This document shows, piece by piece, positions 10,156 through 18,961 of a stretch of DNA of 54,424 nt (position 1 is the first letter of the stretch; every line of letters begins with the position of its first letter). Both the position numbers and the translations under genes were made by a program. A model generated the notes under the pieces. The model was given only the letters and a program-made list of their open reading frames with translations. It ran no database searches and had not been told where the DNA came from. The stretch spans positions 1-54,424 of the forward strand of contig NZ_JABIOQ010000001.1 in the NCBI RefSeq assembly GCF_018698455.1. Direction: 5' to 3'. The DNA comes from Sulfurimonas sp. Its GTDB lineage: Bacteria; Campylobacterota; Campylobacteria; Campylobacterales; Sulfurimonadaceae.

Positions 10156-11427
10156 ATGAAAAACACTCGAAAAAAAATTCTAATTGTTGATGACAGCAAA
10201 GTTGTGCGAAGTATGGTTAAAAAAGCCCTTGATGAATGTCAAGAAATTGATGCAGATCTCATTTTTACAGAGTCTTATGCTCAAACACAAGAGATTGTAC
10301 AAAAACACAGATTTCACATTGCAATTTTAGATGTCACACTTCCGGATGCTCAAAATGGAGAGGTCATTGACCTCTTAACTGAACAAGATGTGCCAGTAGT
10401 TGTTTTAACGGGAGGCATAAGTAATGCCAGTAAAAATATAATCCTCAAAAAAAATATTATGGAATATATTACTAAAAGTAACCCTCAGAGTCTTGACTAC
10501 ATTGTTACTATCGCGAAACGTATTCTTAAAAATTATGATGCACATGTATTAATTATCGATGCTTCTAAGTCTTTACGTTTATTAACAAAATTAAGTTTAG
10601 AAAAATTAAATCTTTGTGTACTAGAAGCAAAAAGTGCTAAAGAAGCGATAGAAATTCTACGAACTAGTGAACAATACATTCCTCTTGTAATTACTGATTA
10701 TTCGCTGCCTGATATGGATGGTATGGAACTAACTATGGAACTTCGTCAAATCTATAGTAAAGATAAACTTTCTATTATAGCACTGAGTGGTAGTAACGAT
10801 CCTATTATCGCCAGTAAATTCCTACGTCATGGAGCCAATGATTTTATAAAAAAACCCTATACACATGAAGAGTTTTCTCTTCGTATTAATGTGAATCTTG
10901 AACTAATTGATCTCTTTAGACAAAGCAAAGAAACAGCAAGTAAAGATTTTTTAACAGGATTATACAATCGTCGTTTTTTCTTTGAAAGTGGTATTCCAAT
11001 TTTAGAAAAAACAAAACGTAAAAGTCTCTCCATTGCTGTTGCAACTATTGATATAGACTTCTTTAAAAAAATAAATGATACATATGGACATGATATTGGT
11101 GATGTTGCAATTAAAGAAGTCGCTAATATTCTAAAAAAACATTTGCGAAGTAGTGACCTAATTGCTAGATTTGGTGGAGAAGAGTTTTGTATACTCCTTG
11201 ATGATATATCAGAAGAAAAAGCTTTAAATAAATTTGAAGATATCCGTGCCGCTTTTGAATCAAATATTTTATCTGTTTCAGGGGCAACTATCTCTTACAC
11301 TGTTTCAATAGGATTATATTATGGTAACGCTTGTTCTCTTGAAGATATGCTAACTTTATCAGATAAAGCACTCTATGAAGCTAAAGAAACAGGTAGAAAT
11401 AAAGTAATTATTCACAAAAAATCTTAA
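10156..11427 (+). CDS. Double-receiver diguanylate cyclase (REC-REC-GGDEF)
   Basis: A 423-residue response regulator that should make cyclic di-GMP. The first receiver (about 8-125) has IVDDS and phospho-acceptor context AILDVTLPD. The second (about 133-250) has TDYSLPDMDG, but its acidic pair is reduced to IIDAS, so it may be phosphorylated poorly or not at all. The GGDEF domain (about 262-420) starts DFLTGLYNRR and has the active motif GGEEF. RSSD lies five residues before it, matching the RxxD inhibitory site, so product feedback is likely. There is no membrane segment. It sits upstream of the chemoreceptor and chemotaxis genes and could couple c-di-GMP to motility. Confidence 0.92.
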   Translation: MKNTRKKILIVDDSKVVRSMVKKALDECQEIDADLIFTESYAQTQEIVQKHRFHIAILDVTLPDAQNGEVIDLLTEQDVPVVVLTGGISNASKNIILKKNIMEYITKSNPQSLDYIVTIAKRILKNYDAHVLIIDASKSLRLLTKLSLEKLNLCVLEAKSAKEAIEILRTSEQYIPLVITDYSLPDMDGMELTMELRQIYSKDKLSIIALSGSNDPIIASKFLRHGANDFIKKPYTHEEFSLRINVNLELIDLFRQSKETASKDFLTGLYNRRFFFESGIPILEKTKRKSLSIAVATIDIDFFKKINDTYGHDIGDVAIKEVANILKKHLRSSDLIARFGGEEFCILLDDISEEKALNKFEDIRAAFESNILSVSGATISYTVSIGLYYGNACSLEDMLTLSDKALYEAKETGRNKVIIHKKS

Positions 11428-11514
11428 ATATTATAATTTATACTTATTTATTAGCATAACATATAATATTTTAGCTAAACTTATTACCAAATTACATAAA
11501 AGACAGGAATTGAA

Positions 11515-13959
11515 ATGATTAGATACAACGATATATCAATAAAAATAAAAATGTTACTATTGGAAGTAGTCCCTTTGATCGGACTAGTCTACTTCTCTAG
11601 TTCTCTCATTATACAGAGTTATGACGAGAAAATGAATATGCATGGTATTACTAAAATTGTTCACCTAACTACAAAAATGAGTTCATTGGTGCATGCTATA
11701 CAGACTGAACGAAGTGTTACTACTGGTTTTCTTGCTACAAACGGGAAACAATTTACTCGAGCACTACATGTAGATAGGATGCATGTAAATGAAGAACTCC
11801 TTTCTTTTAAAGAATATGTAGACACATTAAATATGAATGACTATACAACAAAATTTCGTACGACAATAAAAGATACACTGAGTCAGCTAACTCAGCTTAA
11901 TATAGTTCGTCCTGAAGTAACAAATAACAACATTAAGTTAAACGATATTATGCACTATTTCTCAAATATAAATGGTGCATTTTTAAGCTCTATCGCTGAA
12001 ATAGCTAAAATGTCTACAGATGCAAAAATCTCTATGGAACTTAATGGATACAGTGCTTATGCTTTAGCAAAAGAAAGAGCTGCTGCTCAAGAAGCAGTAC
12101 TTAATTTTGTGCTAATTAAAGATGCTTATCCAACCGGTGTGAAAGATCAGGTAATTTCCCTAAAAGCGCAAGAAGAAAGATATATGAACTCTTTTCTTAA
12201 AAGAACAGATGATTCTAATGTCCTTGTTTATCAACAAAAAGTTTTATCATCACATATAACTGATGCTGAAAAACTCTATGTTAAAGCTACTGAGAAAACA
12301 AAAAACTTTGGTGTTGATAGCGATGAATCCTTCAACATTCTTCAAGAAAAAATCAATATTTTAAAAGATATTGATGATCATATTATTAACTACCTTTTAA
12401 CAGAAACTACAAATAAGATGGAAAAAGCTAACTCAAAATATTATACTTATCTAATTATAATGATAATTGTATTTTTAACCACATTGTTAATTCCTATTTA
12501 TATAGCTAGAAGTATCACGTCTTCACTTCATAACTTTAAAATAGGACTTACCTCTTATTTTGCTTTTGTTCGCCGGGAACAAGACAACACTCAGCCGATA
12601 GATATCGACTCAAAAGATGAGTTCGGTCTTTTAGCCAAAATGGTAAATAGTAACCTTGAAAGTATTCAAGCTGAGCTAAATAATGACTCACTTTGCACAG
12701 ATGAAGCTGTAAGTGTTTTAGCGCAAGCAGAATCGGGTTATATGAACCACAGAATATCTTCCAGAACGGAAAATCCACAAATTGGAACATTTATAGAGTC
12801 TATAAACAACTTAATGGATACATTTGAAGAACGTATTGGAAAAGATATCACTAAAGTTTTGGAAGAAATTTCAAACGGAAACCTTAAAGCAAGAATAGAA
12901 AATGAGTACGAAGGGCTTTTCTCAGAACTCAAAGAATCTACAAATAATATTGCTCAAACAATAGAAGATTTATTTAGTGAATCTGGAAAAGCTTTAAATA
13001 ATATCGCTAAAGGTAATTTAGAAACTCGTATCACAGGTAATTACCATGGTGATTTTGAAATTGTAAAAACTTCTATCAATGACCTAGTTAAAAAACTCTC
13101 AGAGATTATTGAAGGCATAAATATTGGTTCAACTCAGATGCAACTCTCTTCATCAGAAGTAAATTCATCGAGTCAGTCTATTTCTCGTGGTGCAATTTCA
13201 CAGGCATCTTCACTAGAAGAGACAACAGCTGCTATTGAAGAAATGAGTGGTGCAGTAAGTGAAACTTCAAAGAATGCAAACTTAACAAATAGTATAGCAG
13301 AGTCATCTGCTGCACTATCAATAAAGGGTGCAGATGCTGTTGAAAAAACAGTGAATGCGATGCAGACGATAGCAACACGTATACAAGTTATAGAAGACAT
13401 AGCCTACCAAACAAACCTTCTTGCACTAAATGCTGCTATTGAAGCAGCTCGTGCTGGTCAACATGGAAAAGGCTTTGCTGTTGTTGCGGCAGAAGTTCGT
13501 AAGTTAGCTAAACGCTCACAAATAGCAGCGACACAGATTAGTAAAATCACTAAGGAGAGTGTTATAGTCTCTGTTGAAGCAGGTGATATGATTAAAAGTG
13601 TAGTCCCTAAAATAGAAGAGACAGCAAAACTTATAAAACAGATTGCTACTGCGGCTAAAGAACAAGACATTGGAATTGGACAGATTAATCAAGCTATGAA
13701 TGAACTTGATAAAATAACACAAATTAATGCCACATCTTCACAAGAACTTTTAACTGCATCTGAACAACTTAGTATTCAAGCAAGTGAACAAAATGATCAA
13801 ATGAGCTTTTTTACACTTTCAAGTACAGCGAATACACATCAAAAGCCACTTAAATTAGCGAATCAAATGAACACGAAAAGTTTAAACACAACTACAGATA
13901 AATTAATTTCTGCCGAAGAAAGTGATATTGATCTTCGTGAATTTGATATATTTGATTAA
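11515..13959 (+). CDS. Methyl-accepting chemotaxis protein with NIT sensor domain
   Basis: An 814-residue transmembrane chemoreceptor. One membrane helix lies at about residues 11-32 and a second at about 306-330. The periplasmic part between them has the repeating helical pattern of nitrate/nitrite-sensing (NIT) domains, with [15 protein letters not shown] near residue 62 and [14 protein letters not shown] near 185. HAMP-like segments follow. The cytoplasmic hairpin tip [20 protein letters not shown] is at about 640-660. No CheR-docking pentapeptide is visible at the C terminus. AGGA precedes the start. Ligand is unproven; nitrate or nitrite is only a family-based suggestion. Confidence 0.92.
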   Translation: MIRYNDISIKIKMLLLEVVPLIGLVYFSSSLIIQSYDEKMNMHGITKIVHLTTKMSSLVHAIQTERSVTTGFLATNGKQFTRALHVDRMHVNEELLSFKEYVDTLNMNDYTTKFRTTIKDTLSQLTQLNIVRPEVTNNNIKLNDIMHYFSNINGAFLSSIAEIAKMSTDAKISMELNGYSAYALAKERAAAQEAVLNFVLIKDAYPTGVKDQVISLKAQEERYMNSFLKRTDDSNVLVYQQKVLSSHITDAEKLYVKATEKTKNFGVDSDESFNILQEKINILKDIDDHIINYLLTETTNKMEKANSKYYTYLIIMIIVFLTTLLIPIYIARSITSSLHNFKIGLTSYFAFVRREQDNTQPIDIDSKDEFGLLAKMVNSNLESIQAELNNDSLCTDEAVSVLAQAESGYMNHRISSRTENPQIGTFIESINNLMDTFEERIGKDITKVLEEISNGNLKARIENEYEGLFSELKESTNNIAQTIEDLFSESGKALNNIAKGNLETRITGNYHGDFEIVKTSINDLVKKLSEIIEGINIGSTQMQLSSSEVNSSSQSISRGAISQASSLEETTAAIEEMSGAVSETSKNANLTNSIAESSAALSIKGADAVEKTVNAMQTIATRIQVIEDIAYQTNLLALNAAIEAARAGQHGKGFAVVAAEVRKLAKRSQIAATQISKITKESVIVSVEAGDMIKSVVPKIEETAKLIKQIATAAKEQDIGIGQINQAMNELDKITQINATSSQELLTASEQLSIQASEQNDQMSFFTLSSTANTHQKPLKLANQMNTKSLNTTTDKLISAEESDIDLREFDIFD

Positions 13960-13975
13960 ATAAAAAAGGAATAAT

Positions 13976-14335
13976 ATGAAACTATTAGTAGTCGATGATG
14001 CAAAATTAATACACTTTATGGTGAAAAAAATTTTGAAAGAAGCTGGAATTGATGGTATAGAAATTCAAGATGCCTTTGATGGAAATCAGGCTGCAGATAT
14101 TGCTAAAGAATTTAAACCAGACTTAGTTTTACTTGATGTTGTAATGCCAGAAAAAGATGGAATTGAAGCTCTTAGAAGCATAAAAGAAGATAACCCTGAT
14201 GTAAAAGTAATCATGTTAAGTTCAATGGGGACAAGTCAAAAAGTTTCTGAGGCATTGAAACTTGGTGCAAACGCTTTTATTCAAAAACCTTTTGATGAAG
14301 AAGAACTTTGTGCTCTTTTTAGAAAGGAAATGTAA
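13976..14335 (+). CDS. CheY-like single-domain response regulator
   Basis: A 119-residue receiver with all signature residues: acidic pair VVDDAK, phospho-acceptor LLDVVMPEKDG near residue 55, threonine/serine position LSSMGT and lysine in FIQKPF near 106. AAGGA precedes the start. Its stop and the next start share a base (TAATG), coupling it to the CheX-like phosphatase gene. It probably carries signals from the adjacent receptor or is the substrate of the neighbouring phosphatase. A second, distinct CheY lies at the head of the opposite chemotaxis operon. Confidence 0.93.
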   Translation: MKLLVVDDAKLIHFMVKKILKEAGIDGIEIQDAFDGNQAADIAKEFKPDLVLLDVVMPEKDGIEALRSIKEDNPDVKVIMLSSMGTSQKVSEALKLGANAFIQKPFDEEELCALFRKEM

Positions 14336-15168
14336 TGGGAATTAAATTTTTTGGGCATCACCTACTTGATGAGGGAAAATTAACTGCAGAACAACTTTCA
14401 GAGGCTGTAGATTATCAGAATTCTAAAAATCTTTCTCTTGGTCAAATTGCAGTCAGAGAAAAATTACTCACTGCAAAGGAAGCGGAACTGATTAACAATA
14501 AACAGCAAACTCTAGATAAACCTTTTGGAGAAATAGCAATATCACTTGGCTTACTATCAGAAATAGATACTGATGAGATCTTAGAAACACAAAAGCAGGA
14601 AAAAGTATACTTTGGAGAAGTACTTATTCTTAAAGGATTTATGAGCGAAGAACTAATGAATAAAGAGCTCAATAAATTTAATCAAGAACAAGAAGAAGAA
14701 AGTATAGAACTTAATGAAGATGTAGATGATATTGATCAAGATGCTGTTATAAAAAACACTATTATTGTTTTAAAAACACTTTATACTCGTGTAATACATG
14801 ACCATATTAAACTAGTCGCTATTAATGATAAGTATAAAGAAAGAAGTGGTCTAATAGCTCTTCAAAAAATGAGAGGTAATCTTAATTTAGACTTTGCAAT
14901 ACAGACGGAAGACTCTCTTTCCTTTGCTATATCTAAAGAGTTACTCAGAACTGAATTTCATGAAATTGATGATATCGTTCAAGATATTATATGTGAATTT
15001 GCAAATATAGTTCTTGGAAATATCGCTGTTAAGTTTAATGAGTGGAGTGTAGATGTAGACCTAACTCCCCCCTCTATAATCCCTGAAGAAATATTTCATA
15101 TGCAAGAATACAACACTTTTGACTTTACTACAACACATGGAAATTTAACACTTTATCTAAAAATATAA
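14335..15168 (+). CDS. CheX-type phosphatase with N-terminal GspE/MshE-like repeats
   Basis: A 277-residue protein in two parts. Residues about 5-120 contain four degenerate copies of the helical repeat found at the N terminus of type II secretion ATPases and MshE proteins. Each copy has a phe/leu-Gly pair, a later Leu/Phe and a closing Gln. The Arg of the RLG motif that contacts c-di-GMP in MshE is absent from all four, so nucleotide binding is doubtful. An acidic linker (about 117-135) leads to a CheX-like domain (about 138-277). That domain carries the ExxN catalytic pair, Glu221 and Asn224 in CEFANIVLGN, which dephosphorylates CheY~P in relatives. Coupling to the preceding cheY fits this role. 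Confidence 0.72.
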   Translation: MGIKFFGHHLLDEGKLTAEQLSEAVDYQNSKNLSLGQIAVREKLLTAKEAELINNKQQTLDKPFGEIAISLGLLSEIDTDEILETQKQEKVYFGEVLILKGFMSEELMNKELNKFNQEQEEESIELNEDVDDIDQDAVIKNTIIVLKTLYTRVIHDHIKLVAINDKYKERSGLIALQKMRGNLNLDFAIQTEDSLSFAISKELLRTEFHEIDDIVQDIICEFANIVLGNIAVKFNEWSVDVDLTPPSIIPEEIFHMQEYNTFDFTTTHGNLTLYLKI

Positions 15169-15192
15169 GCTATTAATATTTATTAATAGCTT
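15167..15192. terminator. Bidirectional palindromic terminator between cheX-like gene and cheB
   Basis: A perfect 12-base inverted repeat (15167-15178 with 15181-15192) spans the 4-bp gap between the convergent genes and contains both stop codons. T-rich sequence follows on each strand (ATATTTTT on the minus side, TTTAATT on the plus side). It is well placed to end transcription from both directions. Confidence 0.6.
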
Positions 15193-16207
15193 TAATTATC
15201 TCATAAATGGAGAGTTCTTCCTTAGCACTCCCCATATCCCATGCAATTTTTGCCATTCCATATACAACTGATGTTTGTTTATTCTGAACATAAGTATTTG
15301 CTCCGCTATCAAGCATATTTTTTAATCCTTTTGCCCCATCATTTCCCATGCCTGTTAGTAAAAAACCTATGGCATTAGTTCTAGCGGACTTTGAAATTGA
15401 ATTAAAAAACACATTAATACTTGGACGATGCGAATTTACTTTTGGAAAATATTTAAGCCTTATGAAGTACTTACGATCCCTTTTCTCAACCTCTAAGTGA
15501 ACACCACCAGGAGCTATATATATAGTTCCCATCATGACTATGTCACCATCTTCTGCCTCTTTAACAAGACTGTTTTCACAAAGTTCATTTAATCGTTTTG
15601 CTAATGAAGATGAGAAACTTCTAGGGATATGTTGGACAACAACAATAGCTTGGTGGTTCAAATCTAGATGAGTAAATATTTCTTCTAAGACCTGCACCCC
15701 TCCCGTTGATGATCCAATAGCAATAATTTTAGCAGCTTGTATTTGGGAATTATTATTATTTTTTTTTATTACATTATTTTCAACGAATACTTCATCTCTA
15801 TAGTTATTATTTGCATTGACTGCAACTCTTATCTTGGCAATTAATTCTTCTTTATAAGTAATAAAAAGTTTATTAACATTACTTTTTGGCTTTTCAATTA
15901 TATCGATAGCACCTAATCTAAGAGACTCAATAAGTTTATTGGAACCTGCACCCACAAGTGTAGAACATATAATTACAGGAGTCGGTCTTTGACTATTAAT
16001 TTTTTTCAAAAATGTTAAGCCATCCATTTTAGGCATTTCAATATCCAATATAAAAAGGTCAGGTAAACCTACTTCGCTAAACTTTTTTATTGCATCTATT
16101 GGATTTTCCGCTTCACCCAAAAGAACAATATCATCCATTTGCTCTATTAAATTTTTAAAACCGTTTCTGACAGTAAGCGAATCGTCTATTACAAACACTT
16201 TAGTCAT
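15173..16207 (-). CDS. cheB: Chemotaxis response regulator methylesterase
   Basis: Removes methyl groups from receptor glutamates. The start is set at 16207 (first residues MTKVFVIDDS) rather than 16240, because the shorter form begins exactly at the receiver fold; length is 344 residues. The receiver has VIDDS and DIEMPKMDG. The esterase domain has the nucleophile motif IGSSTGG (about 185), VVQHIPRSFS (about 212) carrying the catalytic His, and GMGNDG carrying the catalytic Asp. It overlaps the preceding unknown gene by 8 bp and is the last gene of the operon. No cheD is seen. Confidence 0.95.
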   Translation of the reverse strand: MTKVFVIDDSLTVRNGFKNLIEQMDDIVLLGEAENPIDAIKKFSEVGLPDLFILDIEMPKMDGLTFLKKINSQRPTPVIICSTLVGAGSNKLIESLRLGAIDIIEKPKSNVNKLFITYKEELIAKIRVAVNANNNYRDEVFVENNVIKKNNNNSQIQAAKIIAIGSSTGGVQVLEEIFTHLDLNHQAIVVVQHIPRSFSSSLAKRLNELCENSLVKEAEDGDIVMMGTIYIAPGGVHLEVEKRDRKYFIRLKYFPKVNSHRPSINVFFNSISKSARTNAIGFLLTGMGNDGAKGLKNMLDSGANTYVQNKQTSVVYGMAKIAWDMGSAKEELSIYEIIKAINKY

Positions 16208-16667
16208 TAAAAAACAAGACCTCACTTCCATCGTCTGCATCAGTACTATCTACATCCAATAAGTACGCCGATTTTAAGAAATTAATAGAATTATATAGGG
16301 AATCTTGAAAAAGATATACATCACTAAAAATTCTACTTATAAAATACTGATTTATATAAACATTTATATCAGATACAATATCGTAAAGGTACGACATTGT
16401 ATCTTTATTTTTTACTAGTTCATCAGTATTAATAGTACTTAATAGATCAGTAAATTCCATGAAAGTTGGTGCAACTTGCTGTGTATACCGTGAAGATAAA
16501 AAAACATCATGAACTTCTGTAATATTATCTGAGAGAAAATTCTTTTTCTCCTCTGAAAAATTACAATTTAAAATATCTTTACGAATATTTTCTAAATCTT
16601 GCGATAAAAACATAACATCGCCCTCATAAGTATCTAAAAATTCTTCTGTTATTAATTTATCTGACAT
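16200..16667 (-). CDS. Conserved-position chemotaxis operon protein of unknown function
   Basis: A 155-residue soluble acidic protein, apparently all-helical, lying between cheR and cheB and overlapping cheB. I do not recognise the family. Aromatic-rich helices in the second half (around DINVYINQYFISRIFSDVYLF) and the absence of any catalytic signature suggest a binding or scaffold role. A phosphotransfer-like four-helix fold or a CheZ-like phosphatase is possible, but no phosphorylatable His context and no CheZ motif are visible. Clear TAAGG/AAGGA-type sequence precedes the start, so it is really translated. Confidence 0.6.
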   Translation of the reverse strand: MSDKLITEEFLDTYEGDVMFLSQDLENIRKDILNCNFSEEKKNFLSDNITEVHDVFLSSRYTQQVAPTFMEFTDLLSTINTDELVKNKDTMSYLYDIVSDINVYINQYFISRIFSDVYLFQDSLYNSINFLKSAYLLDVDSTDADDGSEVLFFND

Positions 16668-16694
16668 AAGTTATCCTTTTTAGCAGAACGTATT

Positions 16695-17498
16695 TCATGA
16701 AATACGTTTAAAAATTGATGGATGAATTTGCTCTAAACAAGCTAGATCCAAACTATTTAAGTTCTCCGTTTGACTTATAATAAGTAAGCTTCCTATCCTC
16801 ATATTTCCCATGATAGATTTTAGTACCTTTTGTCTTGTTTGTGTATTAAAGTAAATAAGAACATTACGTAAAAATACAATATCAAAAACACCTAAATCAC
16901 TATTTGTTTCCATTAAGTTTGATATTTGAAACTTAACATTTTTTGCAAATTCTTTCGTAATTAGGAACTTGCCTTCGAACTTTCCTTTACCTTTGAGACA
17001 GTACTTTAACTTAAACTCTGAAGGAATTTTCTCTGCCCAAGAAATATTATAAAGTCTCATACGAGCTTTTTTTATAACATCTGTATTTATATCTGTTCCT
17101 ATGATTTCCCATTTATTTGGTGGAAGTATATTATCGCACACCATTGCAATAGAATATGCTTCGACACCAACTGAAGATGCAGCACTCCAAATTCTAAGCT
17201 TACTTTCCATACCATACTCTTGCACATACTCTTTTAAGAATCTAAAGTGTTCTTCTTCTCTGAAAAAATAAGTCTCATTCGTAGTAATAATATCTAACAT
17301 CTGAGTTTTTTCACTAGAGTCAGCCATGCATATATTATAATACTCCTCAAAGCATTCAGTATTATGATAAAGCATTCTTTTATAAAAACGAGACTCAATA
17401 AGCGACATTTTAGTCTCATTGAGTGTTATGCCAATCTCATTATAAATGAGTTCTTGAAACTTTTGATATTCTGTGCTACTTATCTTTCTCGTACTCAT
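16695..17498 (-). CDS. cheR: Chemotaxis protein methyltransferase
   Basis: Methylates receptor glutamates using S-adenosylmethionine. The 267-residue protein has the N-terminal helical domain (about 1-75), the conserved ITTNETYFFREEEHF (about 90-104) and the SAM-binding region RIWSAASSVGVEAYSIAM (about 120). The usual GEEPYS is GVEAYS here, a small departure. IGTDINTDVIKKAR (about 150) and NVLIYFN (about 225) complete the fold. It overlaps cheV by 4 bp, indicating translational coupling. Confidence 0.93.
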   Translation of the reverse strand: MSTRKISSTEYQKFQELIYNEIGITLNETKMSLIESRFYKRMLYHNTECFEEYYNICMADSSEKTQMLDIITTNETYFFREEEHFRFLKEYVQEYGMESKLRIWSAASSVGVEAYSIAMVCDNILPPNKWEIIGTDINTDVIKKARMRLYNISWAEKIPSEFKLKYCLKGKGKFEGKFLITKEFAKNVKFQISNLMETNSDLGVFDIVFLRNVLIYFNTQTRQKVLKSIMGNMRIGSLLIISQTENLNSLDLACLEQIHPSIFKRIS

Positions 17499-18457
17499 CT
17501 TGTTAGCTCTTGAATTATAATATTTCCTAAATTCACTGTATCCATCTTACTCACAATACCGTTTCCTCCAGCTTCCATCACTTCCCTTTCCATAGATTCA
17601 TTAGACATATTCGTATGCACCATAATGGGAATATTCTTGTGTATAGGGAATTTACGAATATTACATATTACTTCTTGTCCACCCATTTGAGGCATCTCAA
17701 GATCAGTAATAAATAGATCTACTTTTTCATTAGGATGAGACTTTAAATACTTTATTAATTCTGCTCCATCAATAAATATCCTATATGATATACAAAGACT
17801 TTTAAATAATTTTTCAATTAAATTACGAACACAACGACTATCATCAGCAAAATATACTACTTTATCTTGTATATTTTTAATATCTAGTGCATTGAAATTG
17901 TATGTTACATCATCTTTTATAGTATTAAAAACATCTAAAAGCATTTGGTCACCATCATAAATAGTACAAATCCTTTCTTCCATTTCTATTATTACCTTCG
18001 CAATAAATGTAGATTTATAATTATTTGTAGAGTTTTCTGTCATATCACTAGAATCTATAATATTTATAGTCGACACTTCTTTAACAATAATTCCTAACTT
18101 ATGCCCTCCATAATTCGTAAGTATTATAAGTTGATATTCACTATCATCAAGACGCTCATTCCCGTACCAATCATCAAAGTAAATCAATGTAGTCATTTCA
18201 TCTCGAAGATTAGCAGTTCCACAAACTACATTCGATTCATCATTATTTGTTGCGATTTCAATTTCTTTATTAAAGACTACTACTTCTTCAATATTGACTA
18301 CATTCATTGCATACCATTCAAAGTTAGAGCCATTAAACACTAAATACTGATTTAAATCATTTGAGTCCGTGGATACAAGCTTAAAGAGGTCAAGCTCATA
18401 CTCTTCATTCTCTTCTTCACTTTCAAAAAACTCATCCTCTAATATACTTTGATTCAT
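17495..18457 (-). CDS. cheV: CheV: CheW-receiver adaptor
   Basis: A 320-residue protein with an acidic N-terminal tail, a CheW-like coupling domain (about residues 35-175) and a C-terminal receiver (about 200-318). The receiver has FADDSR and TDLEMPQMGG. The lysine in IVSKMDTVN is present. CheV links receptors to CheA and its receiver adapts signalling by phosphorylation; multiple CheV proteins are typical of Campylobacterota. The start overlaps the cheW stop by 4 bp. Confidence 0.92.
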   Translation of the reverse strand: MNQSILEDEFFESEEENEEYELDLFKLVSTDSNDLNQYLVFNGSNFEWYAMNVVNIEEVVVFNKEIEIATNNDESNVVCGTANLRDEMTTLIYFDDWYGNERLDDSEYQLIILTNYGGHKLGIIVKEVSTINIIDSSDMTENSTNNYKSTFIAKVIIEMEERICTIYDGDQMLLDVFNTIKDDVTYNFNALDIKNIQDKVVYFADDSRCVRNLIEKLFKSLCISYRIFIDGAELIKYLKSHPNEKVDLFITDLEMPQMGGQEVICNIRKFPIHKNIPIMVHTNMSNESMEREVMEAGGNGIVSKMDTVNLGNIIIQELTR

Positions 18458-18957
18458 TTGCTAGCTCTTTTTTGAGATATTTCTTTAATATTTAAAACTT
18501 CATCACAATCTAAAATTACAATATGTGTGTTATTATAGCTCGCCATATTTTTAACGAATCTTCGCTCAATTTTTACACCAAAATTTATTGACTCTTTAAG
18601 ATTACTTTCTTCAACACTTGTTACTTCATGTACTTCATCAATGATAAGAGCGATATTATTAGTAATCACTAAAGATGTTTTATAGTTTAATTTTGTTTCA
18701 CCTAATCCGAAACGTTCACGTAAATCTAAAACTGTAATAATTTTCCCTCTAACATTAGTAACCCCTTTAATATAAGGAAGCATTAGTGGAACTTTAGTTA
18801 TGGCTTGATACTCTATCATCTCACTTATATTATTTACATCAATTGCGTATATATCTCCAGCTAATATAAAAAATAAATACTGCTGAGAATCACCAATTAC
18901 TAAGAGATCATCATCCATATCATCAAGATTCATCTCTGTATCTAAGTCTAACTCCAT
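18454..18957 (-). CDS. cheW: Chemotaxis coupling protein
   Basis: Scaffold protein joining receptors to CheA. The start is placed at 18957, giving 167 residues and avoiding overlap with cheA, because AAGGA within the cheA stop region lies about seven bases upstream; the longer reading starts at 18984. The N terminus (about 1-25) is unusually acidic. The beta-barrel CheW fold follows, with VTNVRGKIITVLDLRERFG (about 85-103) as signature. Confidence 0.94.
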   Translation of the reverse strand: MELDLDTEMNLDDMDDDLLVIGDSQQYLFFILAGDIYAIDVNNISEMIEYQAITKVPLMLPYIKGVTNVRGKIITVLDLRERFGLGETKLNYKTSLVITNNIALIIDEVHEVTSVEESNLKESINFGVKIERRFVKNMASYNNTHIVILDCDEVLNIKEISQKRASK

Positions 18958-18961
18958 GTTG

